Below are positions 37,081 through 46,312 of a stretch of 64,000 bases of DNA, in pieces; the first letter of the stretch is position 1; each line of letters opens with the position of its first letter. The DNA comes from Mesorhizobium sp. M8A.F.Ca.ET.218.01.1.1 (GTDB lineage: Bacteria; Pseudomonadota; Alphaproteobacteria; Rhizobiales; Rhizobiaceae): NCBI RefSeq assembly GCF_004791165.1, contig NZ_SRUZ01000002.1:454259-518258 (forward strand). Direction: 5' to 3'. Both the position numbers and the translations under genes were made by a program. The notes below the pieces were generated by a model that was not told where the DNA came from, ran no database searches, and worked only from the letters and a program-made list of their open reading frames with translations.

Positions 37081-37961
37081 ATGACCCAACTTCGCCAGCG
37101 CATGAGCGAGGACATGCAGGTGCGCAACTTCGCGCTCAACACCCAGCTGTCGTATCTCCAACAGGTGTCGCTGTTCGCCCGCCATTTCGGCAAGTCGCCG
37201 GACTTGCTCGGGCGCGAGGACATTCGGACCTATCAGGTTTATCTGACCAACGAGAAGAAGCTGTCGCCCGGTTCGATCCACCCAGCAATTGCGGCGCTGC
37301 GCTTTCTATACAGTGTGACGCTCGAGAGGGACTGGGCGCCTGAAGAGGTCCTGCCGCTTCCCAAGAAGCCGCAGAAGCTGCCGATCATCCTCAGTGCCGA
37401 GGAAGTTCAGCGGTTCCTCGGCTGCGTCCTCGACGTCAAACACCACGCATCCTGACCACTTGCTATGCCGCCGGCTTGCGCATCTCGGAAGCGGTTCAGC
37501 TAAAGCCCACGGGCATCGACAGCCAGAGAATGGTCATCCGCGTCGAGCAGGGCAAAGGCCAGAAGGACCGCTACGTGATGCTGTCGCCCAAGCTGCTGGA
37601 GATCCTGCGTGACTATTGGAAGCTGCGGCGGCCAAAGGCGTGGCTCTTCCCCGGCGATCGTGCCGGCCAGCCGATCACCAGGGGTGCGGTGGGACAGGCC
37701 TGCGCGAAAGCGTGCGACCTCTCCGGCTTGTCCAAACCGGTCACGCCGCACAGTTTGCGGCACGCCTTCGCCGTCCATCTGTTGGAGGCCGGCGCCGACG
37801 TGCGCACCATTCAACTGCTGCTCGGTCACCGCAGCCTCGCGACCACCGCCCATTACCTGCGGATTGCCACCAACAAGGTCTGCGCCACATCGAGCCCCTT
37901 CGAGCTCTTACCGCGTCCGGCGCCCACCGTGCCGCCGGCCGCCCAGCCTCAGTACTTCTGA
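37081..37961 (+). pseudogene. IS91-associated tyrosine recombinase, frameshifted
   Basis: XerC/D-type integrase found beside IS91 transposases. ATG 37081 after AAAGGAG. MTQLRQRMSEDMQVRNFALN, TQLSYLQQVSLFARHFGKSP, LPIILSAEEVQRFLGCV; a lost base near 37450 shifts the frame. It resumes TTCYAAGLRISEAVQLKPTG (Arg), RVEQGKGQKDRYVMLSPKLL, VTPHSLRHAFAVHLLEAGAD (HxxR), LLLGHRSLATTAHYLRIA (His, Tyr). A single lesion. Confidence 0.87.
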
Positions 37962-37971
37962 GCTCGCGCCG

Positions 37972-39168
37972 ATGGACCGCTCGGGGCCGGAAGTGGCGGA
38001 TATCTTCCGCCGCTAAGCGAAGCCTATCGCGAGCAGCATGACGCGTCGCTGTCGACCGCCCAGCGCCGCGTCATGACGGCGATCGAACTGTGCCGGACCG
38101 CCGCGCTCGGCGGGCATGTCGAAGCATGCGATCAATGCGGCCACCGGCGCATCGCCTTCAACAGCTGCCGCGACAGGCATTGCCCCGCTGCCAATCGCTG
38201 GCTCGCGCAAATGGCTGGAGGACCGTCGCGCCGAGCTCCTCGACACGCAATACTTTTACGTCGTCTTCACGCTGCCCGGCGACATTGCCGCCATCGCCTA
38301 TCACAACAAGGCGCTCGTCTACGGCCTGCTCTTCCGTGCCGCCGCCGAGACCCTGCGCACCATCGCCGCCGATTCCAAGCACCTGGGCGCCGAGATCGGC
38401 TTCTTCGCCGTGCTGCACAGCTGGGGCCAGAACCTGCTTCATCATCCGCATCTGCACTGCGTCGTCGCCGGCGGCGGCCTGTCTGCCGACGGTCGTCGGT
38501 GGATCGCCTGCAAGCCCGGCTTCTTCTTGCCGGTCCGGGTGCTCTCACGCCTGTTCCGACGATTGTTTCTGGAGCACCTGGAGAAAGCCTTCGACGCCGG
38601 GCAGTTGCAGTTTTTCTCTGGCCTGCAGCACCTGAGCGAGCGCGACGCCTTCCGGCGCTATTTGGCGCCGCTACGAAAGGCTGAGTGGGTCGTCTTTGCC
38701 AAACCGCCCTTCGCCGGACCTGCCCAGGTGCTCGACTATGTCGGCCGCTATACGCACCGCGTCGCCACCTCCAACAACCGTCTCGTCGACATCGAGGACA
38801 ACGCTGTTCGTTTCCGCTGGAAGGACTATCGGCACGGCAATCGGCAAAAGGTCATGACCGTCGCGTCCGACGAGTTCATTCGCCGCTTCTTGGTGCACGT
38901 CCTGCCCGAGGGCTTCCATCGCATCCGCTACTACGGCTTTCTCGGCAATCGCTACCGCGCGCAAAAGCTCGCCCACTGCCGCGACCTGCTCGGCATGCCG
39001 GTTCCAGAGCCGTCGGATGGCTCATCCGAAAGGGATTACCGCGAGCGCTATGAGGATCTCACCGGTCATTCCCTCAGGCAATGCCCCGCCTATCGTCAAG
39101 GCCAGATGATCATCGTCGGTATCTTCGACGGCGCCACTGGACCCCCGCCATACTGGGACACCTCATGA
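37972..39168 (+). pseudogene. IS91-family Y1/Y2 HUH transposase, frameshifted
   Basis: Rolling-circle transposase. MDRSGPEVADIFRR starts at 37972; a shift near 38013 leads to EAYREQHDASLSTAQRRVMT, then the zinc-binding ACDQCGHRRIAFNSCRDRHC. A second shift near 38200 leads into the main part: WLEDRRAELLDTQYFYVVFT, HHPHLHCVVAGGG (HUH), YVGRYTHRVATSNNRL (catalytic Tyr region), GNRQKVMTVASDEFIRRFL, HVLPEGFHRIRYYGFL. It follows its integrase by 10 bases. GC-rich trailing DNA to about 39480 probably holds the element end. Confidence 0.87.
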
Positions 39169-39541
39169 AAGAACCGCTCCGCTTTCGCAATCACCGCATC
39201 GCACGAGCCGTTCGGCCGGAAACCGAGTCGGTCCCGCGAAGCTGCGCGCCGTCACCCCCGGCTGCCTTTGCCGGGCAAGGCGCGACGCCGGTCCTCACTT
39301 TGCCGAACCCATATCCGTGCCGCTTTCGGCGCACAACGCGACCCCTTGCGATAGCCGCGCCACGACCGCATCCGCGCGCACGCCACGCCTGTTCATAGGC
39401 ATGGCCTCAATTGAACGCCCATAGCCGCCACCCGTGCCGGCGGCTTAGTCCAACACGTTTTTAGCTCACCGTCGCGATCCACCTCAGCGCGCTTTCGCCA
39501 CCCGCCTTTCTGCGCGACGCCAAGCTAAAAAACGCTCTGCA

Positions 39542-39561
39542 TTATGTGGCGCGCCACATAA
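39542..39561. repeat. 20-bp palindrome at an IS66 tnpB junction
   Basis: TTATGTGGCG and CGCCACATAA abut perfectly, immediately before CCGTTCTCCGGCGCG of an IS66 tnpB. The first ten bases equal the terminal repeat of the recombinase element at 57937 (ATTATGTGGCGGAG), which is inserted after CCGTTC in another tnpB copy. Confidence 0.6.
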
Positions 39562-39655
39562 CCGTTCTCCGGCGCGGTCTACGTCTTCCGGGCGAAGCGC
39601 GCCGACCGGATCAAGCTCGTCTACTTCGACGGCACCGGCGTGTGCCTGCTGGCTG
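39562..39655 (+). pseudogene. IS66 tnpB fragment
   Basis: Reads F-SGAVYVFRAKRADRIKLVYF, DGTGVCLL, a core IS66 TnpB segment. Both ends are lost: the left stops at the 39542-39561 palindrome and the right at unrelated sequence near 39656. Confidence 0.8.
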
Positions 39656-39709
39656 TCCAGCAGGTCGCCAATCACCTTGAATCCTAATTCAGCCGTTGCA
39701 ACAAAGCCG

Positions 39710-40714
39710 TCAGCATTCACTTCGCCAGCACGCTGACAAGTGCTGCGGCCCGACTTCGATAGCCGGCGGCTCCTCTTCCCGGCAGCGGTCGAATGCCAGC
39801 GGGCAGCGAGGATGGAACCTGCAGCCCCTCGGCACGCGGGCGGCGCTTGGAACCTCCCCTTGCAGGGCCGGCAGCTTGCCGCGATCTGCGTTGCCGCCAA
39901 TCTGCGGCGTCGCGTTGCGCAAGGCGACGGTATACGGATGGCGGGGGTTGAATGTGATCTCGTCGGCGCTGCCGATCTCGACCAATTTTCCAAGATACAA
40001 GACTGCTATCCGGTCGGCGATCGACCAGGCGAGCGGAAGATCGTGGGTGATGAATAGCAGCGCCATATTGTGCTTGTCGCGCAGGTCAACCAGGACCTGA
40101 AGAATCTGCGCGCGTATCGAGACATCAAGCATCGAGACAGGTTCATCAGCAACGATGAGCTCCGGCCTGACGGCAAGCGCTCCAGCAATCACGACCCGCT
40201 GGCGCTGCCCGCCAGACAGTTCGTGCGGGAAGCGGGCGAAGAAATCACCGGGAGGGTTGAGGCCGGCCGCTGCAAGCGCTTCACTCACCCGGTCGGCGAG
40301 TTGACTGGCGTTGTCGACCAGTCGCAGTGACCGCAATGGCTCCGCCACGACATCGAACACGGTGTGCCGCGGGTTAAGCGCCTGATAAGCGTCCTGGAAG
40401 ATCATCTGCACGCGATGCCGGTAAGGACGCAGGGCTGAAGAGCCACGCACCGAGGTCATATCCTCGCCCTCGAACAACAACCTGCCGCCTGTTGGCTGGG
40501 CAAGCTTGGTAATGACGCGGCCTACCGTCGTCTTACCGCTTCCCGATTCTCCGACTAAGGCGACGATCTCACCCCGTCCGATGTTGAGGTCAATCCCATC
40601 CACCGCGCGTACGGCGCCCGCAGGTCGGCCCAGGACACGGTCGAACAGCCCGCCCTGGATAGGAAAATGGACCTGCATGCTCTCAAGACGCAGTATATCG
40701 GCGGTGTCAGGCAT
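39710..40714 (-). CDS. Peptide ABC transporter ATP-binding protein, OppF/DppF type
   Basis: Second ATPase of an oligopeptide-type importer, 334 residues from the ATG at 40714 (MPDTADILRLESMQVHFPIQ). Walker A VALVGESGSGKTTVGR, Q-loop MIFQDAYQALNPRHT, signature ELSGGQRQRVVIAGAL, Walker B LIVADEPVSMLDVS, H-loop FITHDLPLAW, and the oligopeptide C-terminal domain with CRFHPRCPLAFDRC. It energises uptake from the cytoplasmic side. Last gene of the minus-strand order binding protein, permease, permease, ATPase, ATPase, overlapping the preceding ATPase by eight bases. Substrate not predictable; peptides, or nickel or opine-like compounds, are possible. Confidence 0.9.
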   Translation of the reverse strand: MPDTADILRLESMQVHFPIQGGLFDRVLGRPAGAVRAVDGIDLNIGRGEIVALVGESGSGKTTVGRVITKLAQPTGGRLLFEGEDMTSVRGSSALRPYRHRVQMIFQDAYQALNPRHTVFDVVAEPLRSLRLVDNASQLADRVSEALAAAGLNPPGDFFARFPHELSGGQRQRVVIAGALAVRPELIVADEPVSMLDVSIRAQILQVLVDLRDKHNMALLFITHDLPLAWSIADRIAVLYLGKLVEIGSADEITFNPRHPYTVALRNATPQIGGNADRGKLPALQGEVPSAARVPRGCRFHPRCPLAFDRCREEEPPAIEVGPQHLSACWRSEC

Positions 40715-41714
40715 GGACTGCAACCTTGTCTTCTTGCGAGGACCGGTGAAGGTGACAGGCCACACGTCCCTGTCCGCACTCATCGAAACTAGGGACTTCG
40801 GTCACGCAAACCGCCATGGCCGACGGGCAACGCGGATGGAAGGCGCAGCCCGATGGCCGATTCATCAAGTTGGGGGGATCGCCGGGTATTGGCCGAATAA
40901 TCCGTTTGCCGCTCGCCGGGTTCGGGATCGAGTCGATCAGCAGTCTGGTGTAGGGGTGCTTGGGCTGGGCGAAGATATCGGCGACAGTGCCGTCCTCGAC
41001 GATGCGACCCGCGTACATGATCATCACGCGGTCACAAGCCTCAGCCACCACGGAAAGATCGTGGGTGATCAAAATGAGGGCAAGGTTAAGTCGCGATCGC
41101 AACTCACCCAGCAGCTTCAGGATCTGAGCTTGAGTGATGACGTCGAGCGCCGTGGTCGGCTCATCGCCAATGACGATCGAGGGGCGACATGCCAGCGCCA
41201 TGGCAATCATCACCCTTTGACGCATACCCCCCGACAATTCGTGCGGATAGGCGCTTCCGCGATCCGCCGGAATGCCGACAAGCTCGAGCAGTTCTCTTGC
41301 CCGCGCGGTCGCCTCGCCACGCGACATGCCGAGCTTCAGCATGCATGGCTCGGCTATTTGTTTGAGGATGCGGTGAACAGGATTAAGCGCATTCATCGCG
41401 CCCTGGAAGACAACGGACGTTTCACTCCAACGATGTGGCCGCATCGCCGCATCGTCATCGATCGGCAGTCGCTTCCCGCGATATCGTACCTCGCCCTCGT
41501 TGACCCGCGCGTTGGGTGAAAGCAGACTCGCGATCGCCATTGCAGTCGTAGTCTTCCCGCTGCCCGATTCACCGACGAGGCCAACCGCCTCTCCGGCCCG
41601 CAGCGCGAAGCTCACGCGGTCGATCGCACGCGATGAAACGCCCTTGAGCCCATAATCGACAGAGAGCCTGTCGACCTCCAGAAGCGGTACGTTGTCCTGG
41701 GACGAGTTTGTCAT
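40707..41714 (-). CDS. Peptide ABC transporter ATP-binding protein, OppD/DppD type
   Basis: First ATPase, 335 residues. Walker A VGLVGESGSGKTTTAMAIA, Q-loop VVFQGAMNALNPV, signature ELSGGMRQRVMIAMAL, Walker B IVIGDEPTTALDVITQ, H-loop LITHDLSVVAE, C-terminal CAFHPRCPSAMAVC. The start ATG overlaps the stop of the preceding permease (ATGA-type), and the stop overlaps the next ATPase, indicating coupled translation. It should pair with the second ATPase under the two permeases. Confidence 0.91.
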   Translation of the reverse strand: MTNSSQDNVPLLEVDRLSVDYGLKGVSSRAIDRVSFALRAGEAVGLVGESGSGKTTTAMAIASLLSPNARVNEGEVRYRGKRLPIDDDAAMRPHRWSETSVVFQGAMNALNPVHRILKQIAEPCMLKLGMSRGEATARARELLELVGIPADRGSAYPHELSGGMRQRVMIAMALACRPSIVIGDEPTTALDVITQAQILKLLGELRSRLNLALILITHDLSVVAEACDRVMIMYAGRIVEDGTVADIFAQPKHPYTRLLIDSIPNPASGKRIIRPIPGDPPNLMNRPSGCAFHPRCPSAMAVCVTEVPSFDECGQGRVACHLHRSSQEDKVAVHA

Positions 41715-42643
41715 GGGATCACCCTGCGCCGTGGGTTAAAGGTGTCGTCGAGGGCATTGCCGATCAGGACGAAGCTAAGCGAAACCGTAAGGACGCATAC
41801 TCCTGGGGCACCAAGGTCCCACCAGGCTCCGGCGCTAGCGGCTCCAGCGCGTTGAGCGAGCGCAAGCAAAGTGCCCCATGAAGGCTGCAACGGATCGCCT
41901 AGCCCGAGGAACGAGAGCGATGTCTCGACATAGATTGCGCCGGCGACGACCAGCGCGCCGTTGGCCGCGATTTGCGGCAGCAGGTTGGGCAGGATGTGCT
42001 TTACCATGATGACGATATTGCTGCTGCCCACAACCCGCGCGCGATCAACGAATGTTCGCTCCTTAAGCGACAGCGTTTGGCTGCGAACGATCCGTGCAAC
42101 AAAAGCCCAGCTCGTCATTCCGATAACGACAATGATCACGAAAAGAGAAGGACGAAAGCCTAGGATGTCTCCCCCGCGCCCCATCACCTCGAGCACCACG
42201 GGTGTGATGACCAGTGCCAGCACGAAGGACGGCATGACGAAAAAGAAATCCGTCAGGCGCATCAGCCATACGTCAACCCTGCCACCGTAGTAGCCAGCGG
42301 TGATACCAACCGAAGTGCCGACGACGAGGCTGATGACGGTCGCCAGCAGCGCGATCGTGAGCGAGATCCGGGCACCATGGACGACCAGATTGAGCACGTC
42401 CCGCCCCACCTCGTCCGTCCCCAGCAGATGCTCGCCTGATGGGGGAACGAGGAAATCGCCCGTTGCGTTGATTGCAGTTTGGAGCGGTCCCACAAGGGTA
42501 TTTGGGGCGGCAGCCAGCACAAGAAAGAAGACCAGACATACGAGGCCCGCCTGAGCACCGCCGTGGCCAAGAAATTGACACAGAAAGCTTTTTATCGCTC
42601 GCGTCCGGCCTCGCGGGGAATATCGAACTGTACTTTCGCTCAT
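41711..42643 (-). CDS. Peptide ABC transporter permease, OppC/DppC type
   Basis: Inner-membrane permease of 310 residues. The N-terminal helix (LVCLVFFLVLAAAPNTLVG) precedes a periplasmic region with the typical HLLGTDEVGRDVL. About five further helices follow, and the ATPase-contact EAA-like loop includes ARVVGSSNIVIMVKHILPN. GLGDPLQPSWGTLLA near the C-terminus is a DppC hallmark. It overlaps both neighbours by four bases. Confidence 0.9.
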   Translation of the reverse strand: MSESTVRYSPRGRTRAIKSFLCQFLGHGGAQAGLVCLVFFLVLAAAPNTLVGPLQTAINATGDFLVPPSGEHLLGTDEVGRDVLNLVVHGARISLTIALLATVISLVVGTSVGITAGYYGGRVDVWLMRLTDFFFVMPSFVLALVITPVVLEVMGRGGDILGFRPSLFVIIVVIGMTSWAFVARIVRSQTLSLKERTFVDRARVVGSSNIVIMVKHILPNLLPQIAANGALVVAGAIYVETSLSFLGLGDPLQPSWGTLLALAQRAGAASAGAWWDLGAPGVCVLTVSLSFVLIGNALDDTFNPRRRVIP

Positions 42644-43638
42644 TGGCGGACTCGCGGGTCAAGAAGGCCATAGGCGAGATCGGCTACGAGGTTTGCAACA
42701 ACGATCGACGCACCAAGCAACAGGAATATGCCTTGAAGGACAGGGTAGTCGCGTGCATTCAGCGCTTCCACGGTCAGCCCTCCGATGCCCGGCCAGGCGA
42801 ATACGGCTTCGACGGTGATGGCACCGGCGACCACGTAGCCAAGATTAAGGGCAATCAGGGTTACGACCGGCAGCATTGCATTGCGAAATGCATGACGCAT
42901 TAGCATCTGACCGTTGGTCAGCCCCTTGGCCCGCGCGGTTACCATGTAGTCCTCGGTGACAACGTCACTCATCGCGGCACGTGCGACTACAACGTACTGG
43001 CCGATCAGCCCAAGCGCCACCGCAGCGACCGGCAGCGCGAGATGCCGCAAGTAATCGAGCAACCAATCAAGGGAACCGCTGACAGCGCCAGGCGAATGTG
43101 CACCATAGCCCGGCAACCAACCCAATGCCGTGCTGAAGATCACAACCAGGAGCATGCCCAGCCAGAACGCCGGCGTAGAATAGAGCGCCAGTGAAGTGCC
43201 GGTGGTGATATGGTCGATGGCTCCTCCTCTGCGCCAACCCGCATAAAGGCCAAGCATGACACCGCATAGGATGGCGATGACCTGGGCTAGACCGACTAGG
43301 GCGACGGTGGCTGGCAAGCGCTCCAAAATCAGGTCAGCGACACGCCTACCCCTGAACTTAAAGCTGTAGCCCAGATCACCTTGCATAGTTGCCGACAAGT
43401 AGTCGACCACCTGATCAGGGAACATCGGCCGGTCAAGGCCCCAGCTTTGGCGCTGTGCCTCAATCTGCTCAGGGGTCACGCTGATGCGTGCCCCACCAAG
43501 CAGAAGCGACGAAGGATCGCCCGGGATGACTCTGAATAGGATAAAATTCAGAATCGCCACCATCAGAAGTGTCATGGCCGCCCTTATCAGGATAAGCCCG
43601 AGATGCCGGCTTGCCCGGCCTCCTTGTCCACGACCCAC
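42640..43638 (-). CDS. Peptide ABC transporter permease, OppB/DppB type
   Basis: Inner-membrane permease of 332 residues, starting with a GTG at 43638, one base after the binding-protein stop. FILFRVIPGDPSSLLLGG is the characteristic first-helix/loop region; the LGYSFKFRGRRVADLILERL loop and the MVTARAKGLTNGQMLMRHAF EAA loop follow, then NLGYVVAGAITVEAVFAWPG and LDPRVR at the end. About six helices. It forms the channel with the OppC-type protein. Confidence 0.9.
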   Translation of the reverse strand: MGRGQGGRASRHLGLILIRAAMTLLMVAILNFILFRVIPGDPSSLLLGGARISVTPEQIEAQRQSWGLDRPMFPDQVVDYLSATMQGDLGYSFKFRGRRVADLILERLPATVALVGLAQVIAILCGVMLGLYAGWRRGGAIDHITTGTSLALYSTPAFWLGMLLVVIFSTALGWLPGYGAHSPGAVSGSLDWLLDYLRHLALPVAAVALGLIGQYVVVARAAMSDVVTEDYMVTARAKGLTNGQMLMRHAFRNAMLPVVTLIALNLGYVVAGAITVEAVFAWPGIGGLTVEALNARDYPVLQGIFLLLGASIVVANLVADLAYGLLDPRVRQ

Positions 43639-43639
43639 T

Positions 43640-45298
43640 TTAGGCCGACCTCAAGCGATCAAAAGGATAATAACTCCACAGTGATATGTCCTCCCCCCAT
43701 CCCTCAAAGCAATCCTTGCGATAGGCTTCGAGCAAGAAGGGGTAACACAACGTTATATAAGGCGCTTCGGTGTAAACCAGCCGTGCGGCCTGATCTACCA
43801 GCTCCTGGCCCTTCTTTAGGTCCAAGGTGACCTCGACCTCCGACAAGATCGCGTCGAACTTTTCATTACTCCAGAACGCTCTGTTTGCGTGAGCCCCGCT
43901 GCTAAATCCACGCAGCAGATCATCGGGGGTAGGTGACGGCCAAGCTGCGGCGACGAGTAGATCCCAGCCGCCGCTATCCGCTGACGTTTCAGTACGGGCG
44001 CTCAACGCGCCGGCTTCGAGTTGGGTTACTGATACGGGAATTCCGATTTGCCCGAGCCAGCCAGCAATAAGCTGCACGGCCGCCATTGGAATCTCAAGCT
44101 TGCCCGAGACGGTGCCAGTAATGAGCTCAAGCTGGAATCTTTTTCCGTCCTTGTCCTCTCGAATTCCGTCGCCATTCGAGTCTAGATATCCTGCATCATC
44201 AAGCCGGCGACCGGCTTCGGCCAAATCGAAATGGCGCCTAACGTCGTTCAGATCAGAGTAGTAGTCAGCTGCGGATGGCGGCACCAGTCCAACACCGGGC
44301 TCGGCGAGCCCGCGGAAGGCTCGATCGACAATAGCCTTCTGGTCAATTGCGTAGCCAATCGCATCACGAAACGCCGGGTCCTGAAGGGCCTTGCTACTGC
44401 CGGCTCCCTTACCGGACGCGGTGTTAAAGGCAAGATAATTTACCTGCTCACACCGCGTTTCCACGACTTTGATTGCAGGATTCTTGGAAAGGTCAGCCGA
44501 CTGCGCCGCCGTCAGACTGATACCAAAATCGAGGCTGCCGCTCTTCAGACCTTGAGCAATAGGATCGGCTGTATTGAAGAAGCTCATGATCATGCCGGCC
44601 GTAGATGGCCTGCCCGAACGGAAGTGCGGGTTTGGCGTGAAGCGGACGAACTGGCCCTGCTGAAATTCCTGAACAATCAACGGCCCCGTTCCCACCAGCG
44701 GCGGATCATTGCGGAAGGTGCTGCGTGCATCCGCATAGCTGACGTCCTTCCAAATGTGTTGAGGGACGATCATAGTAAAATTATCAATCGGCCATCGAGT
44801 GGGGGTCTTAGTCACGATTCGAAGCGTCTCGTCGTCGATGGCCGTGATGGACTCGACTTTCTGCATGTCAGCAGTGCTGTTTTCGCCGACATTGAGTTCG
44901 TCGGGCTTGCCGATGGACCCGAGCAGGTAGTTGTAGGTAAATGCAGCGTCCCTAGCCGTGGCAGGCTGGCCGTCCGACCACTTCATACCTGGCCAAATCT
45001 TAAAGGTCCACGTGAGGTTGTCGTCAGCAACCGACCACTCTTTGGCAAATCCTCGTCGGTCGGGGTGGCGCTGGGCATCCACGCAGACCAGAAAATCATA
45101 TGTGCAGACCAATGGCTGCCAGGAGGCCCATGACGCAAATGGGTTCATCGTGTCGGGGGACAAGATTCCGCCAAACCGGACGACATGATCGTCGCATGAA
45201 GACGAAGCGAAGACCTTAGTGCTCAACATCCAAGGCGCCGCCGACATCGCTAGCATTGCCTTCATGACTACTCGACGACTAGATATGTACGTGTTCAT
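43640..45298 (-). CDS. Peptide ABC transporter substrate-binding protein (SBP_bac_5)
   Basis: Periplasmic family-5 solute-binding protein of 552 residues. The ATG at 45298 follows GGAGG; upstream reading in the same frame is not family-like. The N-terminus MNTYISSRRVVMKAMLAMS with a hydrophobic stretch to KVFASS looks like a twin-arginine or Sec signal. Conserved blocks are WTFKIWPGMKWSDGQPATA, VGTGPLIVQEF, AFRDAIGYAIDQKAIVDRAF, LLDD-type RRLDDAGYLDSNGDGIREDK. It leads the five-gene importer operon. The ligand cannot be read from sequence. Confidence 0.9.
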   Translation of the reverse strand: MNTYISSRRVVMKAMLAMSAAPWMLSTKVFASSSCDDHVVRFGGILSPDTMNPFASWASWQPLVCTYDFLVCVDAQRHPDRRGFAKEWSVADDNLTWTFKIWPGMKWSDGQPATARDAAFTYNYLLGSIGKPDELNVGENSTADMQKVESITAIDDETLRIVTKTPTRWPIDNFTMIVPQHIWKDVSYADARSTFRNDPPLVGTGPLIVQEFQQGQFVRFTPNPHFRSGRPSTAGMIMSFFNTADPIAQGLKSGSLDFGISLTAAQSADLSKNPAIKVVETRCEQVNYLAFNTASGKGAGSSKALQDPAFRDAIGYAIDQKAIVDRAFRGLAEPGVGLVPPSAADYYSDLNDVRRHFDLAEAGRRLDDAGYLDSNGDGIREDKDGKRFQLELITGTVSGKLEIPMAAVQLIAGWLGQIGIPVSVTQLEAGALSARTETSADSGGWDLLVAAAWPSPTPDDLLRGFSSGAHANRAFWSNEKFDAILSEVEVTLDLKKGQELVDQAARLVYTEAPYITLCYPFLLEAYRKDCFEGWGEDISLWSYYPFDRLRSA

Positions 45299-46084
45299 TC
45301 TTACCTCCACCACCCCATGACACGGGCATCCCAGCCTACACTGTTGATGTCGTAGCCTTTGTCCTATTACTGGGTTGCGGCCTCGGAATTGGCAAACATA
45401 GAAACGATATCGCAACCATCTAGAATCTAGATGATAGTTGGCATCCGTGTTCGATGACGGCCGAGGCAAGCCGGTAGAATGGTCTAGGGCCGGATTATGT
45501 TGAATCCGCTTGAAATCGCGAATGGGCGTGCCGCCAATCTCTATGCTTTGGCATTGCCTGCCAAAAGCATTGGCGCCCGTTGGAGCTGATGCCGATTCTG
45601 TCGCGAGTTCAGAGTTCTTGGCGCGATCGTTTTGGTGCCTGATGACACCATTGAGGACCTCTCCATCTCCGCAAGTCCGATCCTGCCGCTCCACGTCCGA
45701 CCAGCTCATCTGGCTCGTCGTAGTCGAGCGCGCCGGACCCAATACTCCAGATGCCGCGTGGCCATGTCGTCGGGAGTTCAGGTGTCTTTGACAGGGTAAA
45801 AGCCAAAAACCAGCCGACCGCAATCACCCGCGCGTTGCCGTTCGCATCGCTAGCACCTGCGGGCAATATCAGCGCGCGCCTGCTCAAGGGCGAACAGAGC
45901 TTTTCCAAGCTCGGGCCCTCGCGCCGCAGGAACAGCCACACCGCTCGTGCGAGGCTTTGACCCCGCGCGCTGCCAACTCGTCCTTCAGTCGATGCAGCGC
46001 GTCAGTTCAGAACTCTGATTGGCCGATTGATCTGCTCAACGATAAAGGCACGATGCGGCTGCTCCTGGCAGAGCGGCCTCGATC
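45299..46084. other. Upstream region of the peptide transporter; no gene recognised
   Basis: The transporter promoter should lie just above 45298. The remainder appears to be eroded DNA; none of its frames has a recognisable family. Confidence 0.4.
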
Positions 46085-46262
46085 CGCAGCGCCTGGTCTT
46101 CGTCAAACGAAACCTGGATCATGACCAACGCTCCGGTCCGAGATTGAGACCAAGGGTAAGCGGCTACGCGTCTTGGCTCCGCACGGCCACTGGCGCCCGC
46201 TTACCTTCCTCGGCGCGTGTTTAGTCCCGGCATTTGCCGGAGCGGATTAAGCTTAAAGCGTT
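46085..46262 (+). pseudogene. IS630-family transposase fragment
   Basis: With small corrections it reads QRLVFV(DE)TW, MTNALRSEIETKGKRLRVLA, PHGHWRPLTFLGA, the central DDE region of an IS630-type transposase. Only about 55 codons remain, with shifts. Confidence 0.6.
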
Positions 46263-46312
46263 CGGGCTGTGCGGCCGGTCTGTGGACTAGCCTCACGTGA
46301 TGTTTTCGAGTA

